Assembly (NCBI GenBank): GCA_012927595.1
Contig: JABBOW010000054.1
Coordinates: 1-41,259, forward strand
Direction: 5' to 3'
DNA length: 41,259 bases
From: Cellulomonas sp.
GTDB lineage: Bacteria; Actinomycetota; Actinomycetes; Actinomycetales; Cellulomonadaceae
Shown in pieces: positions 15,645 to 24,082 of this stretch (position 1 is the stretch's first letter; each line of letters begins with the position of its first letter). Below the pieces are notes generated by a model. The model saw only the letters and a list, made by a program, of their open reading frames with translations. It did no database searches and had not been told where the DNA came from. A program made the position numbers and the translations under genes.

Positions 15645-16084
15645 CAGGCCGAGATGGACTTCGGGATCGCGCCACCGATCACGCGGGCGCTGCATACGGC
15701 GGTCGAGTCCGGGTCGTTCGGCTACCCGCCGGCCGCACGCTCACGGCCGCGTCGGCCTCCAAGGCGTGGAACCTGCCGGGTCTGAAGTGCGCCGAGGTGA
15801 TCCTGTCGAACGACCGGGACCGCGATCGGTGGTCCCAGGTCGGTCCGGCTGCCGAGCACGGCGCGGCGAACCTCGGCGTGATCGCGTACACCGCCGCGTT
15901 CACCGCGGGTAGGCCGTGGCTCGACGACGTCATCGCGTATCTCGAGCGCAACCGCCGCACGCTCGCCGAGCTGGTCCACGACCTCCTGCCGGGCGTGGCG
16001 TACACGCCGCCCGAGGGGACGCACCTCGCCTGGCTCGACGTCCGCGACCTCGGCCTGGGCGCGCAGCCCGCGGCGTTCGCATGA
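15645..16084 (+). pseudogene. Remnant of a MalY/PatB-type aminotransferase
   Basis: Two pieces of a PLP-dependent class I/II aminotransferase (cystathionine beta-lyase group) lie in different frames. The first (about 15645-15730) reads AEMDFGIAPPITRALHTAVE then SGSFGYP, the family's N-terminus. The second (about 15735-16084) reads TLTAASASKAWNLPGLK, with the PLP-lysine region, and runs on to GTHLAWLDVRDLG. About 170 residues between them are missing, the frame changes at the junction, and the C-terminus after GLGAQPAAFA is also lost. An intact family member has about 390 residues. The gene is dead and I assign no activity. The rest of the gap, 16085-16379, holds no convincing gene. Confidence 0.8.
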
Positions 16085-16204
16085 ACGACATGGCCATGAG
16101 CCAGCCGCCCGCAACGAGGCCAGGCGGGCGGATCGACCGAGCTGCTGCGTCCGCCTGCCATGCCAGTGCTGATGTGTCGCCGCTGCGGCTCCGGTAAGCG
16201 CGGA

Positions 16205-16219
16205 GTGCTCGCGGAGCAC
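16205..16219. repeat. Short inverted repeat upstream of hydrogenase
   Basis: GTGCTC and GAGCAC are perfect 6-bp arms around GCG. It lies about 160 nt upstream of the hydrogenase start. It could be an operator; no FNR-type box was found by eye in this upstream region. Confidence 0.3.
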
Positions 16220-16379
16220 CGCGGCCTCCACCTAGGTACGAAGTCCGGCAAACACGTCGAAGCGCAGCCCTACTGTGCAAGCAGGAGCCAGCGTCGGCAC
16301 CAACGTGCTGGAAGCGAGCGGTAGCGGAAGGCGCGGAGAGCTGTTGCTGCGCCCGCGATCACACCAACGGAGGTCTGGC

Positions 16380-19300
16380 GTGCACGAACTGTCTGAGAGC
16401 GACCGCTTCACCGTCACGGTGAACAATCGTGAGATCGAGGTCGTCGAGGGGCTGACGATTCTCGACGCGCTCACGCTCGAGGGCATCGAGGTGCCGTCGC
16501 TCTGCCACGACATCCGGCTCGAGCGGTCCAACGGCAACTGCGGCCTGTGCGTCGTCGAGGTCGGGTCCGACGCGCCGCGTGACGTGAAGGCGTGCCTGAC
16601 TCCGGTGCAGGCCGGTATGGTCATCACGACCCACTCCCCGCGGCTCGTCGAGTACCGCAAGGTGCGGCTCGAGCAGCTCCTGTGCGACCACAACGCCGAC
16701 TGCGTCGCGCCCTGCGTCGAGACCTGCCCCGGCAACATCGACATCCAGACGTATCTGAGCCACGTGGCGGACGGGAACTTCCAGGCCGCCGTCCGCGTCA
16801 TCAAGGACCGCAACCCGTTCCCCTCGGTGTGCGGTCGCGTGTGCCCTCACCCGTGCGAGTCCGAGTGTCGCCGCAGCCTCGTCGACGAGCCCGTCGCGAT
16901 CAACTACGTCAAGCGGTTCGCCGCCGACTGGGACATGGCGCAGGACAAGCCCTGGCTCCCGCGGGTCGGGGCGCTGACCGGCAAGCGGATCGCCGTCGTC
17001 GGCGCCGGGCCCTCCGGCCTGTCCGCCGCGTACTACAGCGCGATCGCCGGCCACGCCGTCACCGTATTCGAGAAGCAGGACCACGCTGGCGGGATGATGC
17101 GCTACGGCATCCCGGAGTACCGGCTCCCGAAGAAGACGCTGGACCAGGAGATCGGCGTCATCCAGGCGCTGGGCGTCCAGATCGTCACCGGCAAGGCGCT
17201 GGGCACGCACCTGCACCTCGAGGACCTCAAGCGGGACTTCGACTCGGTGTACCTGGCGATCGGCTCGTGGCGTGCGACGCCGCTGGGCATCGACGGGGAC
17301 CGTCTCGAGAACGTCGAGCTCGGCATCGACTACCTGCGACACATCACCAAGGGCTCGACCCGCTCGCGCGGCGACAACGTCGTCGTGATCGGCGGCGGCA
17401 ACACCGCGATCGACTGCGTGCGGACCGCCCTGCGCATGGGTGCCAAGAACGTCAAGCTCGTCTACCGGCGTACCCGTGCCGAGATGCCCGCCGAGCCGTT
17501 CGAGGTGGAGGAGGCGCTGCACGAGGGCATCGAGATGGTCTTCCTCACCGCTCCCACCAAGATCACCGCGGCCGACGACGGCACCAAGCAGCTGCACTGC
17601 ACCAGGATGGAGCTCGGTGAGCCGGACAGGTCCGGACGGCGCCGGCCGGTGATGATCGAGGGCAGCGACTTCATCATCGAGGCTGACACCATCATCGGTG
17701 CCATCGGCCAGAGCACCGACACCGGGTTCCTCTACAACGACCTGCCGGTGCGCCTCAACAAGTGGGGCGACATCGACGTCGACGGCTTCACGATGCAGTC
17801 GTCGGAGTCGAACGTCTTCGCGGGCGGTGACTGCGTGACCGGTCCGGCGACTGTCATCCAGGCCGTCGCATCGGGACGTCGCGCAGCGATGGCGATCGAC
17901 GAGTTCGTCACCCGCGGCTACGTGCGCCCGAGCACGGAGGACTACACGTGCAGCCGCGGGACGCTCGAGGACCTGCCGCGGGCGGAGTTCGAGGCCATCC
18001 CCAAGCTGGAGCGCTCGACCATGCCGGGTCTGGCTCCCGCAGCTCGCACAGGCAGCTTCATCGAGGTCGAGACCGGGCTGACCGAGGCGCAGGCCCGTGC
18101 CGAGGCGGCCCGTTGCCTCAGGTGCGGCTGCGCCAAGCAGAACCACTGCGACCTGCGCCAAGAGGCGAGCAACCACGGCGTCGTATTCACGACCCCCTTG
18201 CACATCCGCCCGTACTCACCGATCGTGGCGGACCACCCGTTCATCATCCGCGACAACAACAAGTGCATCGGGTGCGGCCGGTGCGTTGCCGCGTGTGCCG
18301 AGATCGAGGGCCCGGGAGTGCTCGCGTTCCAGTTCCATGCCGGGCACATGACGGTAGGCACCACGACCAACCTGCCCCTCGGACTCACCGACTGCGTCTC
18401 GTGCGGCCAGTGCGTGCGGGCGTGCCCGTGCGGAGCCCTCGACTACGTGCGCGAGCGCTGCGACGTGTTCACGGCGATCAACGACCCGCAGAAGGTCGTG
18501 GTCGGGTTCGTCGCGCCCGCGGTCCGCAGCGTGATCGCGGCCGAGTACGGGATCCCCTTCGACGAGGCGTCGGCGTTCATCGCCGGCATGATGCGCAAGG
18601 TCGGCTTCGACAAGGTGTTCGACTTCTCGTTCGCCGCCGACCTCACGATCATGGAAGAGACGACCGAGTTCCTCAGCCGCGTGACGTCCGGCGGGGTGCT
18701 GCCGCACTTCACGTCGTGCTGCCCCGGTTGGGTGAACCTCGTCGAGCGCCGGTGGCCGGAGATGATCCCCCACCTGTCGAGCTGCAAGTCGCCCCAGCAG
18801 ATGATGGGCACCACGGTGAAGAACCACTTCGCCCAGCAGGCGGGCATCAGTCTTGACGAGCTGTACGTCGTGTCGATCGTGCCGTGCCTCGCGAAGAAGT
18901 ACGAGGCCGCCCGGCCGGAGTTCGCGCCCGAGGGGATCCGCGACGTCGATGCCGTCCTGACGACCACGGAGTTCATCGAGATGGTGGAGATGCTGCACCT
19001 GAAGGCTGACGACATCACGCCTGGCGAATTCGACGCGCCCTACTCCCGGGTCAGCGGCGCGGGCGTGCTGTTCGGCGCCTCGGGCGGCGTGGCAGAGGCC
19101 TCGCTGCGCATGGCCGTGGAGAAGCTCACCGGCGAACCCTTGGTCGACCAGCTCGACTTCAACGAGGTCCGCGGGTTCGAGGGCTTCAAGGAGGCGACCG
19201 TCACAGCGGGCAGCACGACCGTCCGGGTGGCCGTGATCTCGGGCCTCAACAACGTCGATCCACTCGTGCGGCGCATCGTCGCCGGCGAGGACGTGGGCTA

Positions 19301-19568
19301 CGACCTGGTCGAGGTGATGGCCTGCCCGGGTGGCTGCATCAACGGCGCTGGACATCCCGTACCTGACCGCGTCGGCGAGATGGCGGCCCGCCAGAAGGTG
19401 CTCATCAACATCGACCACACCTCCCGGTACCGCAAGTCCCAGGAGAACCCCGACATCCTCCGGCTGTACGACGAGTTCTACGGCGAACCCAACTCGGAGA
19501 CTGCCCACCACCTGCTCCACACCAGTTACGCCCCGTTCCGGGGCGAGCCGATCGTCTCGACCCGATGA
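16380..19568 (+). CDS. Single-chain NAD(P)H-linked [FeFe] hydrogenase
   Basis: 1062-residue fusion that should couple NAD(P)H oxidation to proton reduction, or the reverse. In order: a [2Fe-2S] domain (C42, C54, C57, C72); a Cys-rich linker (about 102-163) and a GltD/NfnB-like FAD-NAD(P)H oxidoreductase (about 165-560) with GAGPSG near 208 and a second dinucleotide site GGGNTA near 336 followed by YRRTRAEMP; a 2[4Fe-4S] ferredoxin module starting at C629 and C672; and the H-cluster domain. H-cluster ligands are C781 (TSCCPGW), C836 (VPCLAKKYE), C982 and C986 (ACPGGC), with proton-relay C780 and the acidic pair of TIMEETTEF. L2 has V834 where Met is usual, and L3 has GAGHP in place of a GGG-type segment. 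GTG 16380 is chosen for GGAGG 6 nt upstream. The stop overlaps the next gene (ATGA). No signal peptide, so cytoplasmic. Maturation genes are not in this window. Confidence 0.95.
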   Translation: MHELSESDRFTVTVNNREIEVVEGLTILDALTLEGIEVPSLCHDIRLERSNGNCGLCVVEVGSDAPRDVKACLTPVQAGMVITTHSPRLVEYRKVRLEQLLCDHNADCVAPCVETCPGNIDIQTYLSHVADGNFQAAVRVIKDRNPFPSVCGRVCPHPCESECRRSLVDEPVAINYVKRFAADWDMAQDKPWLPRVGALTGKRIAVVGAGPSGLSAAYYSAIAGHAVTVFEKQDHAGGMMRYGIPEYRLPKKTLDQEIGVIQALGVQIVTGKALGTHLHLEDLKRDFDSVYLAIGSWRATPLGIDGDRLENVELGIDYLRHITKGSTRSRGDNVVVIGGGNTAIDCVRTALRMGAKNVKLVYRRTRAEMPAEPFEVEEALHEGIEMVFLTAPTKITAADDGTKQLHCTRMELGEPDRSGRRRPVMIEGSDFIIEADTIIGAIGQSTDTGFLYNDLPVRLNKWGDIDVDGFTMQSSESNVFAGGDCVTGPATVIQAVASGRRAAMAIDEFVTRGYVRPSTEDYTCSRGTLEDLPRAEFEAIPKLERSTMPGLAPAARTGSFIEVETGLTEAQARAEAARCLRCGCAKQNHCDLRQEASNHGVVFTTPLHIRPYSPIVADHPFIIRDNNKCIGCGRCVAACAEIEGPGVLAFQFHAGHMTVGTTTNLPLGLTDCVSCGQCVRACPCGALDYVRERCDVFTAINDPQKVVVGFVAPAVRSVIAAEYGIPFDEASAFIAGMMRKVGFDKVFDFSFAADLTIMEETTEFLSRVTSGGVLPHFTSCCPGWVNLVERRWPEMIPHLSSCKSPQQMMGTTVKNHFAQQAGISLDELYVVSIVPCLAKKYEAARPEFAPEGIRDVDAVLTTTEFIEMVEMLHLKADDITPGEFDAPYSRVSGAGVLFGASGGVAEASLRMAVEKLTGEPLVDQLDFNEVRGFEGFKEATVTAGSTTVRVAVISGLNNVDPLVRRIVAGEDVGYDLVEVMACPGGCINGAGHPVPDRVGEMAARQKVLINIDHTSRYRKSQENPDILRLYDEFYGEPNSETAHHLLHTSYAPFRGEPIVSTR

Positions 19569-20602
19569 AGGGCCCGACCTCCATGAAGCGACGCGTGTGT
19601 GTGGCAGCGGGCGTGATGCTGGCGCTGACCTTGGTGACCGGCTGTGGCAGCACCACTGCGTCCAGCTCGGGCTCGCCCAGCGCCGGTTCGTCCACCGCTG
19701 CGACGACGATCCGGATCGGGTCGCTGAAGGGCCCGACCACCATGGGCCTGGTCAAGCTCATGAGCGAAGCCGATGCCGGCCGCGGGAAGCAGGACTACCG
19801 GGTCACGATGTACGGCGCCCCGGAAGAGCTCCTGGATCGGGTCGTGAAGGGAGAGTTCGACGTCTCCATGCTGCCGTCCAACCTCCCCGCCGTCCTGTAC
19901 AACAAGCTGAAGGGATCGGACGGTCAGGTCCAGGTGGCCGCGATCAACACCCTCGGCGTGCTGGAGCTCGTCCAGTCCGGTGATTCCATCAAGAGCATCG
20001 CCGATCTCAAGGGAAAGACGATCTACAGCGTCGGGAAGGGCGGCTCGCCCGAGTACACCCTGGACTACTTCCTGAAGAGCAGCGGCCTTGATCCGGCCAC
20101 CGACGTGAACATCCAGTTCAAGAGCGAGGCCACCGAGGTCGCCGCGGTGCTGGCGGCCAAGCCGGACGCGATCGGCCTGTTGCCGCAGCCCTTCGCGACC
20201 GTCGTGAAGGTCAAGAACCCGACGATCCACACCGCGGTGAGCTTCACCGATGAGTGGGCCAAGCTGACCTCGGGCTCTCAGGCGGTCTCGGGCGTCGTCG
20301 TGGTCAACAAGCTGTGGGCCGAGAAGCACCGCGCCGCCTTCAACGACTTCCTGACTGACTATGAGGCGTCGACCAAGTTCACGGTCACGAATCCCGCCGA
20401 GTCCGCCGACCTGATCTTCAAGGCCGGCATCACGCCGTCGGCGGAGATCGCGCTGAAAGCGCTCCCCGCCTGCAACATCACCTACATCGAGGGGACCAAG
20501 CTCAAGAGCCTCTTGAACGGGTACCTCAAGGTGCTCTTCGACGCCGAGCCGGCCTCGGTCGGCGGAACCATGCCCGGCGATGACCTCTACTACCAGCGCT
20601 GA
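19565..20602 (+). CDS. ABC substrate-binding lipoprotein, NMT1/TauA type
   Basis: 345-residue solute-binding protein of the NMT1/THI5/SsuA-like group. The signal peptide ends in the lipobox LVTGC (C27), so it is a surface lipoprotein. The mature domain begins TIRIGSLKGPTTMGLVKLM and contains SIADLKGKTIYSVGKGGSPE, typical of the class. Known relatives bind sulfonates, taurine, nitrate or pyrimidine precursors; the ligand here is unknown. ATG 19565 overlaps the hydrogenase stop. A second ATG at 19583, with GAAGGG 10 nt upstream, is an equally good start and still gives a full signal peptide. Tight coupling to the hydrogenase suggests that import of this ligand accompanies hydrogen metabolism (inference). 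Confidence 0.93.
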   Translation: MKGPTSMKRRVCVAAGVMLALTLVTGCGSTTASSSGSPSAGSSTAATTIRIGSLKGPTTMGLVKLMSEADAGRGKQDYRVTMYGAPEELLDRVVKGEFDVSMLPSNLPAVLYNKLKGSDGQVQVAAINTLGVLELVQSGDSIKSIADLKGKTIYSVGKGGSPEYTLDYFLKSSGLDPATDVNIQFKSEATEVAAVLAAKPDAIGLLPQPFATVVKVKNPTIHTAVSFTDEWAKLTSGSQAVSGVVVVNKLWAEKHRAAFNDFLTDYEASTKFTVTNPAESADLIFKAGITPSAEIALKALPACNITYIEGTKLKSLLNGYLKVLFDAEPASVGGTMPGDDLYYQR

Positions 20603-21377
20603 CGCGACAACCCACCCCCTGCAGCGGAGACTAGGGCGCCTGCTGCTGGTCATCGCGTTCTGGCTGGCTGTGTGGCAGGGGGCTGCCCTCGCGGTGGGCC
20701 AGGAGCTCCTGCTCGTGACGCCCGGAGCCGTGCTCCTCCGGCTCGGGGAGCTGGCGAGGACCGCGAGCTTCTGGGGCACCATCGGGTACTCGTTCGTCCG
20801 CATCGTGGGCGGGTTCCTGCTGGCGGCCGTTGTCGGCGTGCTCGGGGCGGCGCTGGCCTCGGTCTCCCGGATCGTCGACGCGCTCACGACCCCGATGGTG
20901 TCGGCGGTGCGCAGCACGCCGGTGGTGAGCTTCATCATCCTGGTGCTGATCTGGGCCGACAGCAGCCGCCTGGCGCTCATCGTCAGCTTCCTCATGGTCG
21001 TGCCGATCATCTACTCGACAGTCCTGGAGGGCATCCGCAACCGCGACCGCTCTCTGCTCGAGGTCGCCGCCGTGTTCGGGGTGCCGCTTCGTCGCCGGCT
21101 CCCGGCCATCGACATCCCCGCGGTCCTGCCCTACTTTGTCGCGGGCTGCCGGATCGGCATCGGTCTGGCCTGGAAGAGCGGTGTCGCCGCCGAGGTGATC
21201 GGCCTGCCGCAGGGCAGCATCGGGGAGCGGATGTATCAGGCAAAGATCTTCCTGAGCACCGCCGACCTGTTCGCCTGGACCGTGGTCATCATTGCGATCA
21301 GCTACGGCCTGGAGCGGCTGGTCGCATGGTTGCTCGGAAGGGCGCAGCCCCGGCTGCTGCACGGGGCCCCGGCATGA
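20580..21377 (+). CDS. ABC transporter permease, SsuC/TauC type
   Basis: 265-residue inner-membrane permease with about six spans. The cytoplasmic EAA-type loop is around EVAAVFGVPLRRRLPAIDIP, the ATPase contact. ATG 20580 lies 23 nt inside the end of the binding-protein gene; no strong ribosome site is visible, so coupled translation is likely. It overlaps the ATPase gene by 4 nt. It completes the importer with the flanking genes. Confidence 0.93.
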   Translation: MTSTTSADATTHPLQRRLGRLLLVIAFWLAVWQGAALAVGQELLLVTPGAVLLRLGELARTASFWGTIGYSFVRIVGGFLLAAVVGVLGAALASVSRIVDALTTPMVSAVRSTPVVSFIILVLIWADSSRLALIVSFLMVVPIIYSTVLEGIRNRDRSLLEVAAVFGVPLRRRLPAIDIPAVLPYFVAGCRIGIGLAWKSGVAAEVIGLPQGSIGERMYQAKIFLSTADLFAWTVVIIAISYGLERLVAWLLGRAQPRLLHGAPA

Positions 21378-21958
21378 TCGCGATACGGGGGCTCACGAAG
21401 CGCTTCGGCGATCAGGTCGTGCTCGACGCGCTCGACCTCGACCTGGCCGAAGGTCGCGTCACAGCACTGATGGGACCCAACGGCTCCGGGAAGACCACGC
21501 TCGCGCGGCTGCTGCTGGGGCTGGCAGTACCCGACGCCGGGGAGATCCGGGGTCTCGACGACCGCCGGCTGGCGGCCGTCTTTCAGGAAGACCGGCTGTG
21601 CGAGCAGCTCACGGCTGCCCGCAACGTGCGTCTGGTGCTCGCGCGGACGACCGATCCGTCCGCGGTGGACGACGCGCTTCGCCTCGCGGGCCTGGACGGC
21701 GACACTCTCGTGAAGCCGGTGCGTGAGCTCTCCGGCGGGCAGCGTCGACGGGTCGCCATCGTCCGGGCCCTGATGGCCGACGCGGACCTCCTCGTCCTCG
21801 ACGAGCCGTTCAAGGGGCTCGACTCCGAGGCGAAGACCCTGGTGATGTCCTACGTCCGGGAACGCTGCGCCGGCCGGACGACCCTCCTGATCACCCACGA
21901 CCCAGCCGAGGCCGAGTGGTTCGGGGTCCGGCCGATCGAGCTCACCCGGCAGAAGTAG
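21374..21958 (+). CDS. ABC transporter ATP-binding protein
   Basis: 194-residue ATPase for the adjacent importer. Walker A is GPNGSGKTT, the signature is LSGGQRRR, Walker B is LLVLDEP, and the switch His is in ITHDPAEAEWFG. It is shorter than typical SsuB/TauB proteins (about 250), mainly at the C-terminus, but has all the catalytic motifs. ATG 21374 overlaps the permease stop (ATGA). Last gene of the hydrogenase-transporter operon. Confidence 0.95.
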   Translation: MIAIRGLTKRFGDQVVLDALDLDLAEGRVTALMGPNGSGKTTLARLLLGLAVPDAGEIRGLDDRRLAAVFQEDRLCEQLTAARNVRLVLARTTDPSAVDDALRLAGLDGDTLVKPVRELSGGQRRRVAIVRALMADADLLVLDEPFKGLDSEAKTLVMSYVRERCAGRTTLLITHDPAEAEWFGVRPIELTRQK

Positions 21959-21967
21959 GCGTCGGGC

Positions 21968-21986
21968 GAGCCCACGCACCGGGCTC
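21968..21986 (+). terminator. Weak terminator-like hairpin
   Basis: GAGCCC (21968-21973) and GGGCTC (21981-21986) form a 6-bp stem with a 7-nt loop, 9 nt after the ATPase stop. No clear T-run follows, so efficient termination is uncertain. Confidence 0.35.
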
Positions 21987-22058
21987 TCCGACTGCGCGCG
22001 ACTCCCAGGGTGCGCATACCGGAGACGACGCTCAGCTGCCAGGTTCGTTGCACAAACC

Positions 22059-23489
22059 ATGCAGGACGTCGGGATCGTCGAGCCACCCGCGTCCCGGGAA
22101 CCCGGCGGTGCACTGACCGGTGCCGTCCCTCCGGCGCGGCGGCTCCCGTGGTGGCGACGGCACTGGCGGGGACTGGCGGCCGGAGCGGCGGTCCTCGTCC
22201 TGGTGCTGCCGTCGGTGGTGCAGTCCGCCCAGGAGCGGCGCCGGCTCGCCGGCCTGGCGGACGTGCCGGGGATCGTCGGTCCTCTCGGCGGTCCCCCGCA
22301 CGAGCTCTGGTCCGACCTCAGCACCGGCTCGGCGACCACGCACGACGTGGGTGGAGTGCTCGTCGGCACGTGGCGCGGCGAGACTGAGGGCGCCGTCGCT
22401 CGCGGTGTCGATGCCCGTGCCGGGACCGCGGTGTGGTCCTTGCCCCTGGCGGGTCCGCACGCGTCGGGCGACCAGTGCGCGCTCGCCGACGGCGCCGTGG
22501 ACGGTCCGCACCGAGCGATGCTGGCGTGTGTCGTCGTGGACCAAGCGCCCGCCCCGCCGGTGGACTATCCCGACACGTCGACCCACGCGACCAAGGTCCA
22601 CCTTGCGGTCATCGACCCGCGCACCGGTCACGTGCTCGCGACGTATCCGGCGACTCCGACGGACACGATCAGCAGTCTCGGGACGGACATCGCGATCGGC
22701 TCGGTGGTCGACGGGCGAAGCGAGGTGACCCGGTTCGACCCACGCACGGGGCGGACCGTCTGGACCGCGCGGCCGGTAAGCACGTCAGCGCCCGACGTGG
22801 CCCTGACCGGGGCAAGCGTCTCATCGTCGGGCGACGGCCTCCTGGTCGACGCCGGCACGCAGGTGTGGGAGCTCTCCGCGGCGGGTGCCGTTGTCCACGA
22901 GTGGAGCGGCCTGCCGGTGGACGATGGGTGGTCGATCCGCGCGACGCCCGGTGGGCACGTCGTGCGGACGACCTACGCGCGCACCGGTCGGGGCACCACG
23001 ACCACGGATCTCACTACCGGTGCCACAATCGTGACTCCCCCAGATCAGCAGGTCATGACCGGCCCGGACGACGGCTCGGCACCGATGCTGCTCCTGACCT
23101 CAGGCCCTGCGCTGACCGCGTGGGACCTGGCCACCGGTGATCTGCGGTGGACGACCAACGGCGCCGTGAGTGCCGTGGTCGTGCTGGACGGCACGGTCTA
23201 CTCGATCGGTGCCGGGGCGCTGCGAGCGCAGGACGCTGCGACCGGCGCCGTGCGGTGGACGGTGCATGTCGACGCCGCCGCGGGCGTCTCGCTCGAGACC
23301 GACGGGAGGTCGCTGCTCGTGCTCGACGCCGCGGCGGCATCTGCCGGGTCGCTCCTGCGCGGGGTCGACCTGCAGGACGGATCGAGCCGCTGGACGAGCT
23401 CCCTGACAGGACCCCCGGGCCCGATGCTCGTCTTGGCGCATCACCTGTTCACGACCACCGACGACGGTCACATGGTGGCGCTCGGCTGA
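22059..23489 (+). CDS. Membrane-anchored PQQ-like beta-propeller protein
   Basis: 476-residue protein. A basic, proline-rich N-terminal tail is followed by one hydrophobic span (about 39-58, GLAAGAAVLVLVLPSVVQSA) and a large extracytoplasmic domain of repeated blades. The repeats are of the PQQ/WD type, for example GTVYSIGAGALRAQDAATGA and RWT-containing units (LRWTTNG, VRWTVHV, SRWTSSL). Such proteins are usually scaffolds; no PQQ-dependent catalytic residues can be assigned. The ribosome site before ATG 22059 is poor, so the start is less certain. No functional link with its neighbours is visible. Confidence 0.8.
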   Translation: MQDVGIVEPPASREPGGALTGAVPPARRLPWWRRHWRGLAAGAAVLVLVLPSVVQSAQERRRLAGLADVPGIVGPLGGPPHELWSDLSTGSATTHDVGGVLVGTWRGETEGAVARGVDARAGTAVWSLPLAGPHASGDQCALADGAVDGPHRAMLACVVVDQAPAPPVDYPDTSTHATKVHLAVIDPRTGHVLATYPATPTDTISSLGTDIAIGSVVDGRSEVTRFDPRTGRTVWTARPVSTSAPDVALTGASVSSSGDGLLVDAGTQVWELSAAGAVVHEWSGLPVDDGWSIRATPGGHVVRTTYARTGRGTTTTDLTTGATIVTPPDQQVMTGPDDGSAPMLLLTSGPALTAWDLATGDLRWTTNGAVSAVVVLDGTVYSIGAGALRAQDAATGAVRWTVHVDAAAGVSLETDGRSLLVLDAAAASAGSLLRGVDLQDGSSRWTSSLTGPPGPMLVLAHHLFTTTDDGHMVALG

Positions 23490-23531
23490 CCGAGCCGTTC
23501 CTGGGACCGGTGGCGTGGCGGGGTCCCGAGC

Positions 23532-23544
23532 TAGGGTGGGCCAG
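23532..23544 (+). promoter_or_regulatory. Leaderless promoter -10 of MmcQ/YjbR gene
   Basis: TAGGGT (23532-23537) is followed by 7 nt and then GTG at 23545, the same leaderless geometry as elsewhere here. It decides the start chosen for the gene. Confidence 0.5.
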
Positions 23545-24036
23545 GTGGGCGACCAATCGGCGAGCGGCGCGTACCGGGGTCGTCCACCTGCTCAGGGATC
23601 CGTGCGACCGACGCCGGACGGCTTCGCCCAGTGGTGTCGCGAGGCGTGTCTCGCGCTGCCTGGCTCGGCCGTCGACTGGCCCTGGGGACCGGACAGCCAC
23701 GTGTTCCGGATCCACGGCAAGATGTTCGCCCTGCTCTGGCACAACGCTCGCGTGAGCGAGCACATGATCGTGAACCTCAAGGCCGAGCCGGACGAGGTGC
23801 CGTTGCTCATCGCGAACTACGAGGTCGTCGGTCCCGGGTTCCACATGAACAAGCGGCACTGGATCACGGTCGAGCTGTGCCCGGCCGCCGACCTGGACTT
23901 CGTCGAGGAGCTCATCGAGGACTCCTACGACAACGTGGTGGCGGGCCTGCCCGCGCGACTGCGCTCCTCGCTCCAGTCGCTGATGGTCCAGCCTTCGCCG
24001 GGCAGGTACCTGGCGGTGCCATCGGCCGGCGCGTAG
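23545..24036 (+). CDS. MmcQ/YjbR-family protein
   Basis: 163-residue protein with the CyaY-like fold of the MmcQ/YjbR family. Family features include WPWGPDSHVFRIHGKMFALL near residue 45, the central FHMNKRHWITV, and a C-terminal DSYDNVVAGLPARLR-type helix. The family is often described as DNA-binding, but its role is not established. The GTG at 23545 is favoured because of the -10 box 7 nt upstream; in-frame GTGs further upstream would add up to 10 residues and overlap that box. Confidence 0.88.
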   Translation: MGDQSASGAYRGRPPAQGSVRPTPDGFAQWCREACLALPGSAVDWPWGPDSHVFRIHGKMFALLWHNARVSEHMIVNLKAEPDEVPLLIANYEVVGPGFHMNKRHWITVELCPAADLDFVEELIEDSYDNVVAGLPARLRSSLQSLMVQPSPGRYLAVPSAGA

Positions 24037-24082
24037 GCGGTCGCGCCCTCGCGGACAGTGGCAGCGCGCCGGGCCCGCGGAG

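Noticed and set aside
16160-16324. Short plus-strand frame beginning MPVLMCRRCGSGKRG
   Set aside because: CRRCGSGKR looked like a zinc ribbon, but there is no ribosome site, no second Cys pair and the rest is low-complexity.
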